In this document: positions 11,401-22,876 of the stretch, one piece after another | Layout: every line of letters starts with the position of its first letter | How positions within the stretch are numbered: position 1 is the stretch's first letter | Assembly (NCBI RefSeq): GCF_001039355.2 | Contig: NW_019775799.1 | Location: forward strand, 124,001 to 188,000 | Direction: 5' to 3' | DNA length: 64,000 nt | Source: Lingula anatina | Lineage: Eukaryota > Brachiopoda > Lingulata > Lingulida > Lingulidae | Notes under the pieces: model-generated | Told to the model about the DNA's origin: nothing | Databases searched by the model: none | Seen by the model: the letters and a program-made list of their open reading frames with translations, nothing else | Made by a program: the position numbers and the translations under genes

Positions 11401-14400
11401 AAAGGTATTATGGCTGTTCTCGTATTGGGGATATTTTTGGTTATTATGTTACAGGTGTTAAAAATGCTGTGTGAGATCTTAACTTCTTCGGATGGTGTGT
11501 TATCTTAAAGATGGAAATTGAGAAAACAATTTAAAAAAAAAAATTATTAAATTTAAAATAAGAAAGTGACTGTGAATGTTGAGTTAAGAAAAAGAAGTAC
11601 TGATACCTTTTTACTGCAAAGTATTATACCTGAAGTAACTTAATAAACAGAGTGTGCCATCTACAGTGTAAAACAGCCTATTTTCAAAGAATTTTCAGTC
11701 TGTTCAACCAAAAAAGGTATCAAATTAATCTTTCTCACAGTGAGTGAAATCTTTTTGTTTTTAGACATATTTACATTTTCAAAATAAAAACATCTTACAG
11801 TTGCATTTCAGTTACTCATTTTGTATTGCCACCCTTCAACTATGGCATCATAATATAAAAAAAGTCAAGAAATAAAAAAAAATGTAAATAGAAGAAAGAG
11901 AGACAGAGAGATTCACCACATCTTCATAGAGAAGCATAGCTGCAGATATTATGACTGAATGTCTTGACATCAAAAAGGACTGATGAAAAAATGCATTATT
12001 TTTACATTATTTTTATCATGAAAGGTTGCTTCCAGTGCCCTATGTAGATGGAAATAGATTAAGATTCTGATTTAGTGGCTACCACTTGTTTTAATGTGTG
12101 TTTTAAGAAGTGTTTATTTCTCTGTATTCCAGCTAGGAGGTATTGTCACCCCCAATGATGGCCAGTGTCACCTTGATGGCACGGGGACATACACTCACAG
12201 CACTCTTTTGGTAAGAGACAGCTTTTATCCTGATTTGAATTTAAAACCCTGTCATAATGATATATATTTATTGCAACTTGTATCCCTTGAGTGACACTGT
12301 ATTAAGTTTGCAATGGGTTGAAATCTGATAATTGCCAGTTTTTGCCATTTACACCTCAGTGGAGAGCAACAAACAACAAAGACAAAGCTACAGCAAATGT
12401 GGCACTGGCAATTATCATTCACAATAATTCCTGTCCTTTTATTGTCACATGTTCATGTTTGTTAACCATGTCACGCGACATTTCTAGGATTACCCATCCA
12501 TCAGTCAGATACGCAGCAAGCTATCAGAGAACAAGATGAACCTGATATTTGCAGTCACAGCTGAGCAGAAAGCAATCTACGAAAAACTAAGTGATCTCAT
12601 TGAGGGTTCCAGCACAGGAGAACTGGCGGATGATTCCAGCAATATTGTGGATCTTATTCAGCGGAATTATGATGTAAGATAATTTACTTTGCTTAACCAT
12701 ATGGTGCTATGAATAATGCTTGCTGGTGAATTTTCCAGAAAATAATTTCAGTTCTCTTACACATTCAGCTTCTGTGATAGTTTCTTCAAAGCAACAGAAT
12801 TTCTATATTTTTGTGTCTCTAAATGCTTTTATCATCAGTCTCAGGTAATGGTTACAGTTGGTATTCCAGCCTTTTTCGTCTGAAGTGAAATAGTTCTTGT
12901 TTTGAAGAAACTACTCTTAGATTAGCAACTATGTTTATATCATAGCTGATGAGATTCTTTATTGATCACAGTTTAAATGTTTGCAATGTAGTTAACACTA
13001 AATTAAATGTTTCTCACCATTGCAAAGGTTTTACTATTGAAAAAGGACATACATGTTTAAAAGGCTAACATAAATAATAAAAAAAGTAGATCTTTATATA
13101 AAGAACTGCATTCATTTTAAAGTGGAAAAGGACAATGGATTTTAAAAGGTGAGATAGACAATGCAGATGATGTCTAGCATTCTTGATCTCATGGTATTCT
13201 ATTTTATATTTGAATGTTTCAGCTGATCACTTCCAAGCTGGAGTTGGTGGCCAGTAGTATGGAGAATATATCTGTCAGCTTCAGGTCCAAATGTCAGGGG
13301 TGGGTAGCAGTTTAAAATGGGGTACTTAAATACAGGGTGACCCCAAGTTATGGACATTACACTTTTGACATCTAAAAGATCAGAGAGTGGGTATCAGTTA
13401 TGTTGGTACAGGGTGACCCCAAGTTATGTACTTTCAAGACGCAAATAATGTAACTTCATGTCAAATTTCAGGGGTGGGTAGCATTTTAAAATGGGATACT
13501 TTAATACAGGGTGACTCTAAGTTATGGACATAACATTTTTGACATTTATAATATCCCAGTTTGGGTATCAGTTATGCTGCTACATAGTGAGCCCCAAGTT
13601 ACCAACATTAGATTTTTGACTTTTCAAAGATCTGAGGGTGGGAATTATTGTATTGAGCTAGGGTGAGCCCAAGTTATGAACTTTCAAGATGCAAATAATG
13701 TAACTTTTTGTCAATTTGTTAACAATATCAGCTAATGATAGGGGTAGGGCAACAGAATAAAATCTGCTCAGAAAGATTTTAAGACATGGAAATTCTGATG
13801 TGTCTCCTTTACTTAAATTTAATGGTAAACTGATGTTTTCTTCTTCATTATTTGCCCTCAGTTAATTTTATAATCAATAAAAAAGATGAATATTACAGAG
13901 GACTTGTATAAATTTAATTTGTACAGTAATTTGAAAGTATAATTATTATACCTAGTAATGGACAATGTTTTTTGTAATTTCATTTCAGAAACATCACCAG
14001 GGACACATCTTCCTGTGATGGTATGAAAATTGGAGATGAAGTAAGTAAAATAAAAAATCCCTGATCAACAAAATATTTTTTATAAATGTTATACAAATCA
14101 AAGAATTTGTTGAAAGAATGCACATCCTTGTTTTAATTTCTCAAAAATATCATGGAAGCAATAAAATTCACAGAATAAATTTCGGCAAAACCATCTAGTA
14201 CGTGGTATTTCCTCTTTGTGTTGAGTCTGACTATGTGTCTTTGTAGTTAAAGAGGATATATGTTTAACACAGTGTCACTCGATTGACTGAAATGTATGGA
14301 AACAAATGTTGCCAATATTTGTTGAATTTTGTGCATTTGTTTATAAAAAGCACATCAGAAAATATAAAATAGGTGCACGTACAGATGACTATTGATAAAT

Positions 14401-17400
14401 ACAATTGGATGATTCAAAAATTAAAATCTAATTGTACATTTCCTTGTTAAAATTTCTACGTACCCATGACAGTGCCTTAATGTCAACATTCATCTTGTAG
14501 GTAACATTCGAGGTCACCGTAGAGGTCAAGTCTTGTCCCGTTGACCACCAGCAGAGAGTGAGGAACATCACCATCTCTCCCATAGGTTTGACAGACCAGT
14601 TAACTCTCCAGATTGACCTCATTTGTGAGTGTGACTGTGAGAAAACAGCCAACGAGGTGAGTCGGTGCTGCAGAAGGAGACAGAATTTAGTGGTGCTCTT
14701 TGTGGTAGTCCTAACGTCACTTTGCTGGTGATTTTGTAGTGTTACAGATGTCCATTTGTGCCAGTTAGACCATAGAGATGAAAGTCTCAGATTTATCTGG
14801 GAATTCTGATTTTTAGGCGTTTTATTTTTGCCCTCAAAATCCCCCATATAGAACAGCAGGTCTTTGGTACCAACGTTTTCAGGGTATTTTTTGAAACCTT
14901 CACTTTCATTTCTGAGATCATTTATTAGTTTTTCTATTTTATTTCACTGCTGCATAAGAAAGAGACAGGGGTAAGATTCAAATTGAGAATGAATTGAATA
15001 TTATGAACTTATGATAGTATTGGGCCAAGGGGGTTACAGTACAGTTGTATTTCTGAGTAGCCACATTTTGTAAATTAATTCAATTGCTTTCCTATGTATC
15101 TGCTTTGAGGAACAACATTTCTGGAAGCTTGTGGCAAAGAGGACCAGTTGTATAAATTTTTTTGGCTTAAAAGTTTTTGTTCCTGTAAATTGATTTTTTT
15201 CTGCCAACAGAAAAGAAATGCATCAGAGTGCTCGTACCATGGGACCTTAGAATGCGGCATGTGCACGTGTGATGAAAAACGCTACGGAAAATTCTGTGAA
15301 TGTGACGGCACCAATCTCCAGAGTGAGGATTATGATGCTGCTTGTAAAATGTGAGTTTTTTGTCATTGAGTAAAGTTTAAAAGATCCAGAAAGAGAATGG
15401 GCAGTGTTTCCGTGCTATAATGTGCTCTTGCATTTTTTTTTTTTCCATTTTTCTCCATCTCAAGACTTACTAATTAACGCGTTCTACTGAATTTTATTGT
15501 TAATGATTTCTGTTGCTTTGACATGTAATTTTGTACTTCAGGACCAATGATTCCCTCACCTGCTCTGGTCGTGGAGAGTGTCTGTGTGGGAAGTGCTATT
15601 GTAGCGCAAGGACCAGAGGATCCCAGCAGAAATTCAGCGGCACGTTCTGTGAATGCTACGACTATGACTGCCCGCGACACAACAAGGAGTTGTGTGGAGG
15701 TAAGGGCATATTTTCTTGATTTTAATTATCCCCTTCTTATGTTACTTAAACTTTGATATATTTTATTTCGATAGAAGAAAATGAAATTAAAATAATACAA
15801 TATGTTAACTCGGCATAGTTTGCTGTGAAGTTGAAGTGGAATAAAAAATACAAAATAGAACTAGATGATAATATAATAACTAGCTATAGGTTCCTTGATG
15901 CATTTTCATACAGTTTTCAGTTGCAAGAAATTATTATGATGAAACAATAAATGCAATGATAATAATAATTATAATAGATAATAAATGGCAATTAAATATC
16001 AGAGTTATAATTATATTTTTGATAAATTCTGACATGAATATTTTGTACCTCCAGGTCGCGGGACGTGTAACTGTGGTCAGTGTATTTGCTCCCAGGGTTA
16101 CAATGGGTCAGCCTGTGAGTGTCCAACCAGTCAGGACAGCTGTAAGGCCTCCAATGGGGTACGTCCAGCAGCCGTGTGCTTTCAGAATCGTCCTTTTTTC
16201 ACATTGGAGAAAATCAGCTCTAGTTTGTAATGCTATAATTATCATGACTAGTGATAAATAAATAAATATCTTGTTTTACATGTTACAACACTTACATGCC
16301 AACTCACAAACAAACACACACACACACACACACATTATAACAAACATAGATGTATACATGCATGCGCAAACGGACACACACACATATACTGCATATATAT
16401 GAGTATTGCTGTTGAATAAAATTGAAATTGAATAAGAAAGTTGATTGATTTTTTCAGGAGCTGTGCAATGGCCGTGGAAGGTGTGAATGTGGCAAATGCA
16501 AATGTGATCTGGAGTCATTTTACAGAGGACCTACTTGTGAAGATTGTCCTGTGAGTAGTGCATCTTTCTGTCACATGTGAAACAATGTCACACAAGACAC
16601 AGTGTCATATCTCGCCTCTCAGGCTTACGTCAGAAACAGTTGTTTTTTGGGCAGAAAAGTTTGTAAGTGCATTACATGTATCAGCTGTCATAAAACAAAT
16701 TAGCTCTTGATATATGAAGATAATAAAACGCTTGCTTGGCCTGAAATCTCCACAACTGAACTCAAAACTGTTTTAATAAAACATCATAAAACACCTGCCT
16801 TTTGCTTGATTTGCCAGCTGTAACATTATCATAATGTTTCTCTCACCTCCAGACTTGCACGGGGAAGTGTAATGACAACAAGGCATGTGTTCAGTGCCGA
16901 GCGTTTGAGTCGGGACCTCTGTCTCAAGAGGAGTGTAAGGCCAAGTGCCCTGAGATTACCATGCAGGATAATGTGGAAGGTGGGTTTATTATGTTGAGAT
17001 ATCTGGAAAATATTTAATGTTTTTGGCTACCCCCCCCCCCCCCCAAGCCCCTGCAACACTACAGGAATGAGAGGATTTAAGATTTCTGACTTTTTGGGAG
17101 TTGGAAATGCTGCGCCCTGACTTTTTCACTAAATAGCAGTCTCTTCCCCGAACACCAGTTCTGAATTTTGGGTCTCCTCTCTCAAATATTTAACAAAAGA
17201 AAAGGTTGCCATATTTAAAGTTGAATAACACCGATTTGTGAATCTGATGTTGACTACCAAATATTTAGATGTATGTTATTATATTATCATTATTACTGTA
17301 AGAGTCTAGTTTTCTGCAGGTGTAGCTTTGAATGGGCAGTGGCTACAGAAATTTAAAATTTTTTCACAAATTTTCCTATTAAAACCAATGCTTTAGATAA

Positions 17401-19427
17401 GTTTTCTTGTGGTTATGTATCAGTGTGTCTTATTACAGAAACGGCAGAGGCCAAACTTTGCCAGTTTAAGGATGACGATGACTGCCAGTTTTTCTTCACC
17501 TACGAATACGACGCCAACAACCAAGTCATCATCAAGGCCCAGAATACTAAAGGTGAGGCTTTTCCCTCCTAATTTACCCACGCCAATGAGGAAGGTCATG
17601 TTTTCATTAGCACCTGTTTTTCTGTTTGTAAGTGAGCAGGATATCTCAAAAAAGTTCTTCCCAGATTGTCGTGGAGTGAAAAATTCCTAAAGTAGATTTC
17701 ACCTTTACACTCCGACCTTTCCAAATACTGGTTCAGACACTGTTTAATGCACTCTAAAGTACAGGTAGAGATCACCACAATTATAACACCTGTGACCTTA
17801 TCTTCTAAAGGGGTCACTTTGGCCACTGAATTATTGATGTGCAAAAACTGGTTTGAAAAAACTATCATATGATTTTGATGGAAAATGCTCCTTGTTGCCA
17901 GTGGTCTTCAGAGGTAACAGCAAAGATGGTTGACGTGGAAGTTTTGAGTAAGGTTCTGAGTATCCAGCATACTGGTGCCTGCTAGTCTGAGAGGCACCTG
18001 TTGGAGTTATGCTTGTAATCTTGGTTTAGAGAGGCACTGGTATGATGCAGTTTGTGTTTCTTGGATAGCCAAAGATTATGCTGATTTTGTGAGAAAACAG
18101 GGTAAACAAGCATTTTTATATACATTTGAAAAAATTTATGTCAGTCCAGTATTTTAGTTGGAAAGAGTCCTTTTGTTGATCCTTTTGAAACAAAAGAAGG
18201 AAGAAAGTGCATTGCATCTTATTTTGAAATAAAGTCAGCACCTGGACAAGCATCAATTAGTTCTGGGGTGTAAGGTCATTTTGAGGGGAACAGGGTGCGA
18301 GAATCCATTTGTAAATTTTTGCTTCAAGGCCAAAATTATTTTCGAAAGTTCTGGTTTGCAGAAAAGCTAAGTATTATAGACATCTACCTGGTTACTGGTC
18401 ATTATGGTAACCCAATTGAATTTTGACAGTTACTGTGGAGTCTGGAATGAAAAGGGTTAGGAAGGAAGGAACTTAAAGGTTTTTTAGGAAGATACTGTAC
18501 ATTCTGTTTGCTGATGACTAAATGCTGAGAGGTATAGTTTGAAGTACTTTATCCCAAAGATTTACTGATGGTATAAATATGGTTTTCTCGTGTAACATTT
18601 GATAAGTGTGGTATTGGAAATGTCATATCTGTCTGCTGCTATTACTTTTATTTCAGTTCTTTTATTTTATGAATGCATTTTTTGCATTGTGACAGGTGTG
18701 ACAGCACAATGAAAATTATGCCAAATGCCATTACTTTTATTTCAGTGTGCCAGTCCAGGAATATTTTTTTCTTCATTAATTTGCAATGTGACAGGAAGAT
18801 CTAACACACAGCATACATAACAATAGTTTTACACACATTTAATGCTTAGTGCCATTACTTTTATTACAGTGTGCCCTTAGCTCAGTTTTGTCCTTCTGTT
18901 GTAGTGTGTACTATATACGATTATACTGACTGCCATTACTTTCATATTCAGAGCATACATTGTGTACTGTATACAATTAAACTTACTGCCATTACTTTCA
19001 ATTTCAGTGTGCCCCACCCCAGTGAATGTGATGTGGATAGTGATAGGAGTGATAGCGGGTATTGTGCTGATAGGACTGGCACTGCTACTGGTGTGGAAGG
19101 TTCTCACCACAATACATGACAGGAGAGAGTTTGCCAAGTTTGAGAAGGAGAGGTTAAATGCTAGATGGGACACGGTAAGTAATGAAGAATAAAGTGATCG
19201 CTAAGATATGGATATTTACCTAAATAGATTAAATGCACTTTCACCTGAACTATACATATCAAGTAGGCAATCAATTTATTTTAAATAGGGTTGCAACTTG
19301 AATTTTATTGAATGAGTTTATAACCGTTGAACCGTTTCTATCTTATTTACTTGTTTAGGGAGAAAACCCCATCTACAAACAGGCAACATCCACATTTAAA
19401 AATCCCACATATGCTGGAAGTGGATAG
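2301..19427 (+). CDS. Canonical integrin beta subunit (22 coding exons, 787 aa)
   Basis: Beta chain of a heterodimeric cell-surface adhesion receptor that binds matrix or cell ligands and links to actin through talin. Coding exons: 2301-2367, 2738-2835, 5771-5881, 6104-6185, 6418-6549, 7134-7230, 8284-8368, 10988-11074, 11321-11404, 12133-12210, 12488-12673, 13223-13299, 13989-14040, 14501-14656, 15211-15350, 15542-15699, 16055-16158, 16458-16550, 16853-16979, 17439-17552, 19008-19174, 19359-19427. Lengths sum to 2364 nt, an exact multiple of three, and every junction is in phase with GT/AG ends. The length is normal for the family. Order: signal peptide, PSI, hybrid, betaI, EGF modules, beta-tail, transmembrane helix, NPxY tail. 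It resembles beta1-type chains, but I do not assign orthology. Exons 6 and 7 occur again at 9184-9280 and 10339-10423 through a probable assembly duplication; using both sets would add 182 nt and break the frame. Confidence 0.95.
6929..7025. mobile_element. Short foldback element (empty-site relative of the nested MITE)
   Basis: About 97 bp with inverted ends (TCAGGGGTGGATTC ... AATCCGCCCCTGA). Its interior matches the outer parts of the element at 7516-8086 without the inner insertion. Copy 2 of the duplication repeats it near 8980-9076. Confidence 0.65.
7516..8086. mobile_element. Nested MITE pair (element inside element)
   Basis: The outer element has inverted ends (CAGGGGCGGAT ... ATCCGCCCCTG). 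A second foldback element at about 7566-7960, with ends resembling CATTCACATTAGAACGTTAACCGCGG, sits inside it. A related, uninterrupted outer element is at 6929-7025. The same nested pair appears in duplication copy 2 at about 9568-10139. Confidence 0.7.
8398..8451. repeat. (GA)n microsatellite
   Basis: About 27 dinucleotide units; the matching site in duplication copy 2 (10453-10479) has about half as many. Confidence 0.95.
8656..10681. repeat. Direct duplication A, copy 2
   Basis: Second copy of the segment at 6606-8654, starting immediately after the N at 8655. Only scattered substitutions and small indels distinguish the copies. It carries second versions of gene 1 exon 6 (9184-9280) and exon 7 (10339-10423) and runs into the 64-bp minisatellite of exon 8. 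Confidence 0.85.
10668..11020. repeat. 64-bp tandem repeat carrying the exon 8 splice acceptor
   Basis: Six units start at 10668, 10732, 10796, 10860, 10924 and 10988, an exact 64-bp period. Each holds the acceptor, the first 33 nt of gene 1 exon 8 and a TATATT-rich spacer. Only the last unit runs on into the full exon. Unit 3 has GGTTGAGG and unit 4 GGTCAGG at the start, so the units are slightly diverged. Confidence 0.9.
13286..13740. repeat. Degenerate tandem repeat starting at the exon 12 donor
   Basis: Units of about 174 bp, each with two related halves, are marked by GGTGACCCCAAGTTATG-like cores near 13336, 13409, 13510, 13587 and 13660. The exon 12 donor context (CAGGGGTGGGTAGCA) recurs near 13469, so the real donor lies inside the repeat. 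Confidence 0.75.
15211..17552 (+). other. Gene 1 exons 15-20: I-EGF modules and beta-tail domain
   Basis: Cysteine-dense exons at 15211-15350, 15542-15699, 16055-16158, 16458-16550 and 16853-16979 encode the integrin EGF stalk with repeated CxCxxC patterns (CGMCTC, CGKCYC, CGQCIC, CGKCKC). Exon 17439-17552 carries the end of the beta-tail domain ([13 protein letters not shown]). Exon lengths and phases match those of the downstream integrin-type gene one to one. Confidence 0.9.
18640..19012. repeat. Degenerate repeats of the transmembrane-exon acceptor
   Basis: A motif like GCCATTACTTTTATTTCAG, followed in most copies by TGTGCC, recurs near 18641, 18730, 18852, 18932 and 18989. The last copy is the genuine acceptor of exon 21. 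Spacing is irregular (about 57-120 bp), so this is an old, decayed tandem array. Confidence 0.7.
19008..19427 (+). other. Gene 1 exons 21-22: transmembrane helix and NPxY tail
   Basis: Exon 19008-19174 encodes a hydrophobic helix ([19 protein letters not shown]) followed by the conserved membrane-proximal [12 protein letters not shown] segment. Exon 19359-19427 gives ENPIY and KNPTY followed by a stop. These are the talin- and kindlin-binding motifs of signalling beta integrins. The Asp of HDRR is the residue known to form the inner-membrane clasp with the alpha-chain GFFKR motif. Confidence 0.95.
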
Positions 19428-22210
19428 AACCAGGAATACAGTGAAGTCAACAATAGAAGTCTTAAACAGCTCTATGCAATGTGGACATGTGTAATATGTA
19501 TTAACAGTGGTGCTCTAGTAACAGTCCTCTCTCACAAAAATAAACTTTTTTTAATTGAATTGAATTTGGATGACTGGGCAGGACATACAGCAGCCATTGT
19601 TTAGTCATAGAATCTGTCCCCAGTAATGGGAGGTAAAGGTTGCCCCACTGCTGGATGATGCTAGCAAGGAGGAAGCATTCATTTTACGAAAAAAAGAACT
19701 TGGTGCTCAAAGAAGAAAAAATGCTTGAAATATGAAGTTTTTTAAAAGCCATCTTCTTGGCCTCATTTCTATAGAATCTGCACATATTTTTTGGCATATT
19801 AAAAACACCATTGTAATTGTCATTTATACAGTGCATTACTTAGTGTCTAGCTTAATAGCCTCTGCATAATTTCTTTGCCTAATATCTTTAGTCATTGCTT
19901 ATATGGAACAAATCTTGTGCAATGCATTTTGTTAAATTTTTCTACAACTCAAAGACAATTCTGATGTACATGGATTTACAGTACCCTAATAGTGGTAATC
20001 AGAATATTTACAGTACCCTAATAGTGGTAATCAGAATATTTACAGTACCCTAATAGTGGTAATCAGAATATTTACANNNNNNNNNNNNNNNNNNNNNNNN
20101 NNNNNNNNNNNNNNNNNNNNNNNNNNNNNNNNNNNNNNNNNNNNNNNNNNNNNNNNNNNNNNNNNNNNNNNNNNNNNNNNNNNNNNNNNNNNNNNNNNNN
20201 NNNNNNNNNNNNNNNNNNNNNNNNNNNNNNNNNNNNNNNNNNNNNNNNNNNNNNNNNNNNNNNNNNNNNNNNNNNNNNNNNNNNNNNNNNNNNNNNNNNN
20301 NNNNNNNNNNNNNNNNNNNNNNNNNNNNNNNNNNNNNNNNNNNNNNNNNNNNNNNNNNNNNNNNNNNNNNNNNNNNNNNNNNNNNNNNNNNNNNNNNNNN
20401 NNNNNNNNNNNNNNNNNNNNNNNNNNNNNNNNNNNNNNNNNNNNNNNNNNNNNNNNNNNNNNNNNNNNNNNNNNNNNNNNATATTTACAGTACCCTAATA
20501 GTGGTAATCAGAATATTTACAGTACCCTAATAGTGGTAATCAGAATATTTACAGTACCCTAATAGTGGTAATCAGAATATTTACAGTACCCTAATAGTGG
20601 TAATCAGAATATTTACGTCTGTGGCAGAGCTGTCAAGTAAGCTTGAATATTACTACATATGTACAGTGCTCTCTTACTATGAAAAAAAAATCCCATTTCA
20701 TGGGGCATACATATATTTTATGTATGTATATCTAGTTGTAGAGAATTTTATTTATAGATATTATACTAGCCAAGTGAAAGATATTTAGTCTGTACCAAGT
20801 CTCTTGGTATATTTGAGCTATACCTGTAAAGTTGGTACATGTGTGACTTTGCTAAGAGATATACAGTATTAGTAGAGGTATTTTTGTGAGTATAATGGCC
20901 AAGGACATAAGTTGCACAAAACAGCATAGTTATTACGCATGAAAATGAAGAAGTGTTAAGAGTTACTTGTATTTAATATCATAGCAGTATAGAGGAACAG
21001 TTCTGCCTAGTTTACGAAATGTTGCCATGGAGAATTAGTAATTGATGTGGCATTCGTAGTGAAGTGTATATTTTGAAGTAGAAAAGCTGGCGCTTTGTGA
21101 CTGGTAGATTTTCCTGATGTGATAGCTTAGAGTTGGTTGTAGCAGAATATATGAACGCTGTTGCCTGTTTCCTTTTTGAAAACACTGTGCAATTAGCCTG
21201 CATTTCAATGTACAAATGCTTTTCTTTAAATTTGTCCAAAATTTCGTATGTTTCTTACAAAATACTACCCATAGTGGGCAGTGTTCTAGGTAAAAAATAG
21301 TTAAAGACAATTGCTCTCGTAAATTTGTATTTTTTACTTACATTTGCCAAACCCAAAGATGTTTTTTTATTGAAAACCAATCTGAATACTCATAGATACA
21401 TCGATTGTATGTATTTGTATGTGTGCTTACAGCCATGTGTGCTTGATTTGGTGTGTTGTCAAGTTTTGAGTCTCTTTTTTGACTTTTTGATGTTTTTAAC
21501 TTCAGTCCCCATTTTACAGTGTTCCCATTTTCAAACTCTTTGTACATTTTTAATTTTTTCTCCATATTTTTCTTTTGTCTCGCTGTTTCAACTTAAAGTG
21601 CATTTTAGAGGCATATTCTGCCTTTTTTTTTAAGAGTAGAGAGATGTTAGAACTTTTGTGGGCATGTGATTAAAAAAATAGTGAATGAAAATTTTATTCT
21701 TCACTCAGCAGTAAGGTTTTTGAAATGCTTTAGGACGTTTAGGCAATGTCCAAATCATAACATGCTAAACTCAAACACCTTATTGTATCAGTCAGATGGG
21801 CTTCCATATGTTGTAACATGGTGTACATTTTTAATACCCACCCAACCACCACTCAACTCTTTTAACAAGGGCATTGTTTTATGGAGTATAGCATTTATCA
21901 ACATTTTCAATAAAACTTATTTGTATCAAAATTTATCTTTTGACATGCTTTTCCAAGTTTTGCATGTTTTAATAGAGGCGAGTTGAAATGTATGGTTGCT
22001 CTAAAATAATTGTTTTATTACGTGGTGTTGCGTCAAATATAATTCATTCAGATCATGTGACCAGAATAATTCACAATATTTCCCAAATTATGACAGAACA
22101 ATTCTTATAAATTAGAGCTAGATGTGACGCCGCTACAATATTGACAGTGGACCTGTGTTAATTTTTCTAGTGACTGCATGCATTTTGCACTGTAATGTCG
22201 GTAATAAAGA
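19428..22210 (+). other. 3' UTR and downstream DNA of gene 1
   Basis: No coding exon is visible. Possible poly(A) signals AATAAA are at 19539, 21909 and 22203; sequence alone does not tell which is used. The stretch includes the gapped 32-bp minisatellite. Confidence 0.5.
19978..20616. repeat. 32-bp minisatellite interrupted by a 404-bp N gap
   Basis: Units containing ACAGTACCCTAATAGTGG repeat every 32 bp on both sides of an N run at 20077-20480. The gap almost certainly holds more units, and its length is unreliable. Confidence 0.95.
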
Positions 22211-22389
22211 AATCGTTCAGGTATGGCTAATAAATATGTTATTAAATCCATGAAACGCGGGCACACGGAAGAGTGGCTAATTCTATGGCGATTGGTGTTT
22301 TCTCTTTCTTTTTATATAGCAAAGGGAAACCTACGAAGTCCAAATGGCAATGAGCTATACATAAAACACAAGATAGAGTACAGGTATAC

Positions 22390-22640
22390 ATGGAGGTAAT
22401 GGATCTTCCAGACATCTACAACAGGTGCGAGCTGTCAGAGCAGAACTGCACCCTGAGTTTCACGTTCCGTATTGAATTTACACAATTCTTACAGGGGTAC
22501 CTCCGCCAAGGATGTTGTTTCCTCTTCCCTTTGTCTGCCGACTGTCTGTTTGTGTGTAATGGATCTTCCAGACATTCACAACAGGTGCGAGCTGTCAGAG
22601 CAGAGCTGCACCCTGATTTTCACCATATTGAATTCACACA
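22390..22640 (+). repeat. Direct duplication of a short ORF-like segment
   Basis: Segments at about 22398-22466 and 22557-22625 are near-identical and can be read as peptides with RCELSEQ and CTL. No splice sites or longer frame support a gene. They are interleaved with a dispersed element. Confidence 0.5.
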
Positions 22641-22876
22641 ATACTTCCCTCCGTCAAGGACGTTATTTTCACTTCCGTTTGTCTGTTCGTTTGTTTGTCT
22701 ATTACCAGCTTAACTTAAAAATTATGGCTGCATTTTGATGAAAATTTTCACGTTGAGTCAGAAATGCGCTAATTTCACAATGATTAGATTTTGGTGATGA
22801 TCTGTTTATTACTGTTAATGTTTAATAAATTATGTCTTGGCGGAGGGATGTGCTCTCAGGGTGCTTTTCTAGTTCT
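22497..22876. mobile_element. Dispersed element with CCGCCAAG/CTTGGCGG ends
   Basis: It begins CTCCGCCAAGGATG and ends CTTGGCGGAGGGATG followed by a GCTCTCAGGGTGCTTTTCTAG tail (last bases to 22876). A second internal CTCCGTCAAGG lies near 22650. The same terminal sequence recurs in an intron of the chimera near 31693. Confidence 0.55.

Larger units (their letters stand above)
6104..13299 (+). other. Gene 1 exons 4-12: hybrid strand and betaI domain with intact MIDAS
   Basis: These exons encode the ligand-binding betaI domain. The MIDAS motif is DLSQS (Asp144, Ser146, Ser148) in exon 6418-6549. The specificity loop is short (PCDGC). The SyMBS/MIDAS segment NLDSPEGG is in exon 10988-11074, and the third MIDAS aspartate (FSTDAT) is in exon 11321-11404. 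The ADMIDAS pair reads ND rather than DD, a mild change. All residues expected for a divalent-cation-dependent ligand site are otherwise present, so this subunit should be functional. Confidence 0.9.

Noticed and set aside
20056-20562. 168-codon open frame
   Set aside because: It consists almost entirely of Ns and the 32-bp minisatellite; not a gene.
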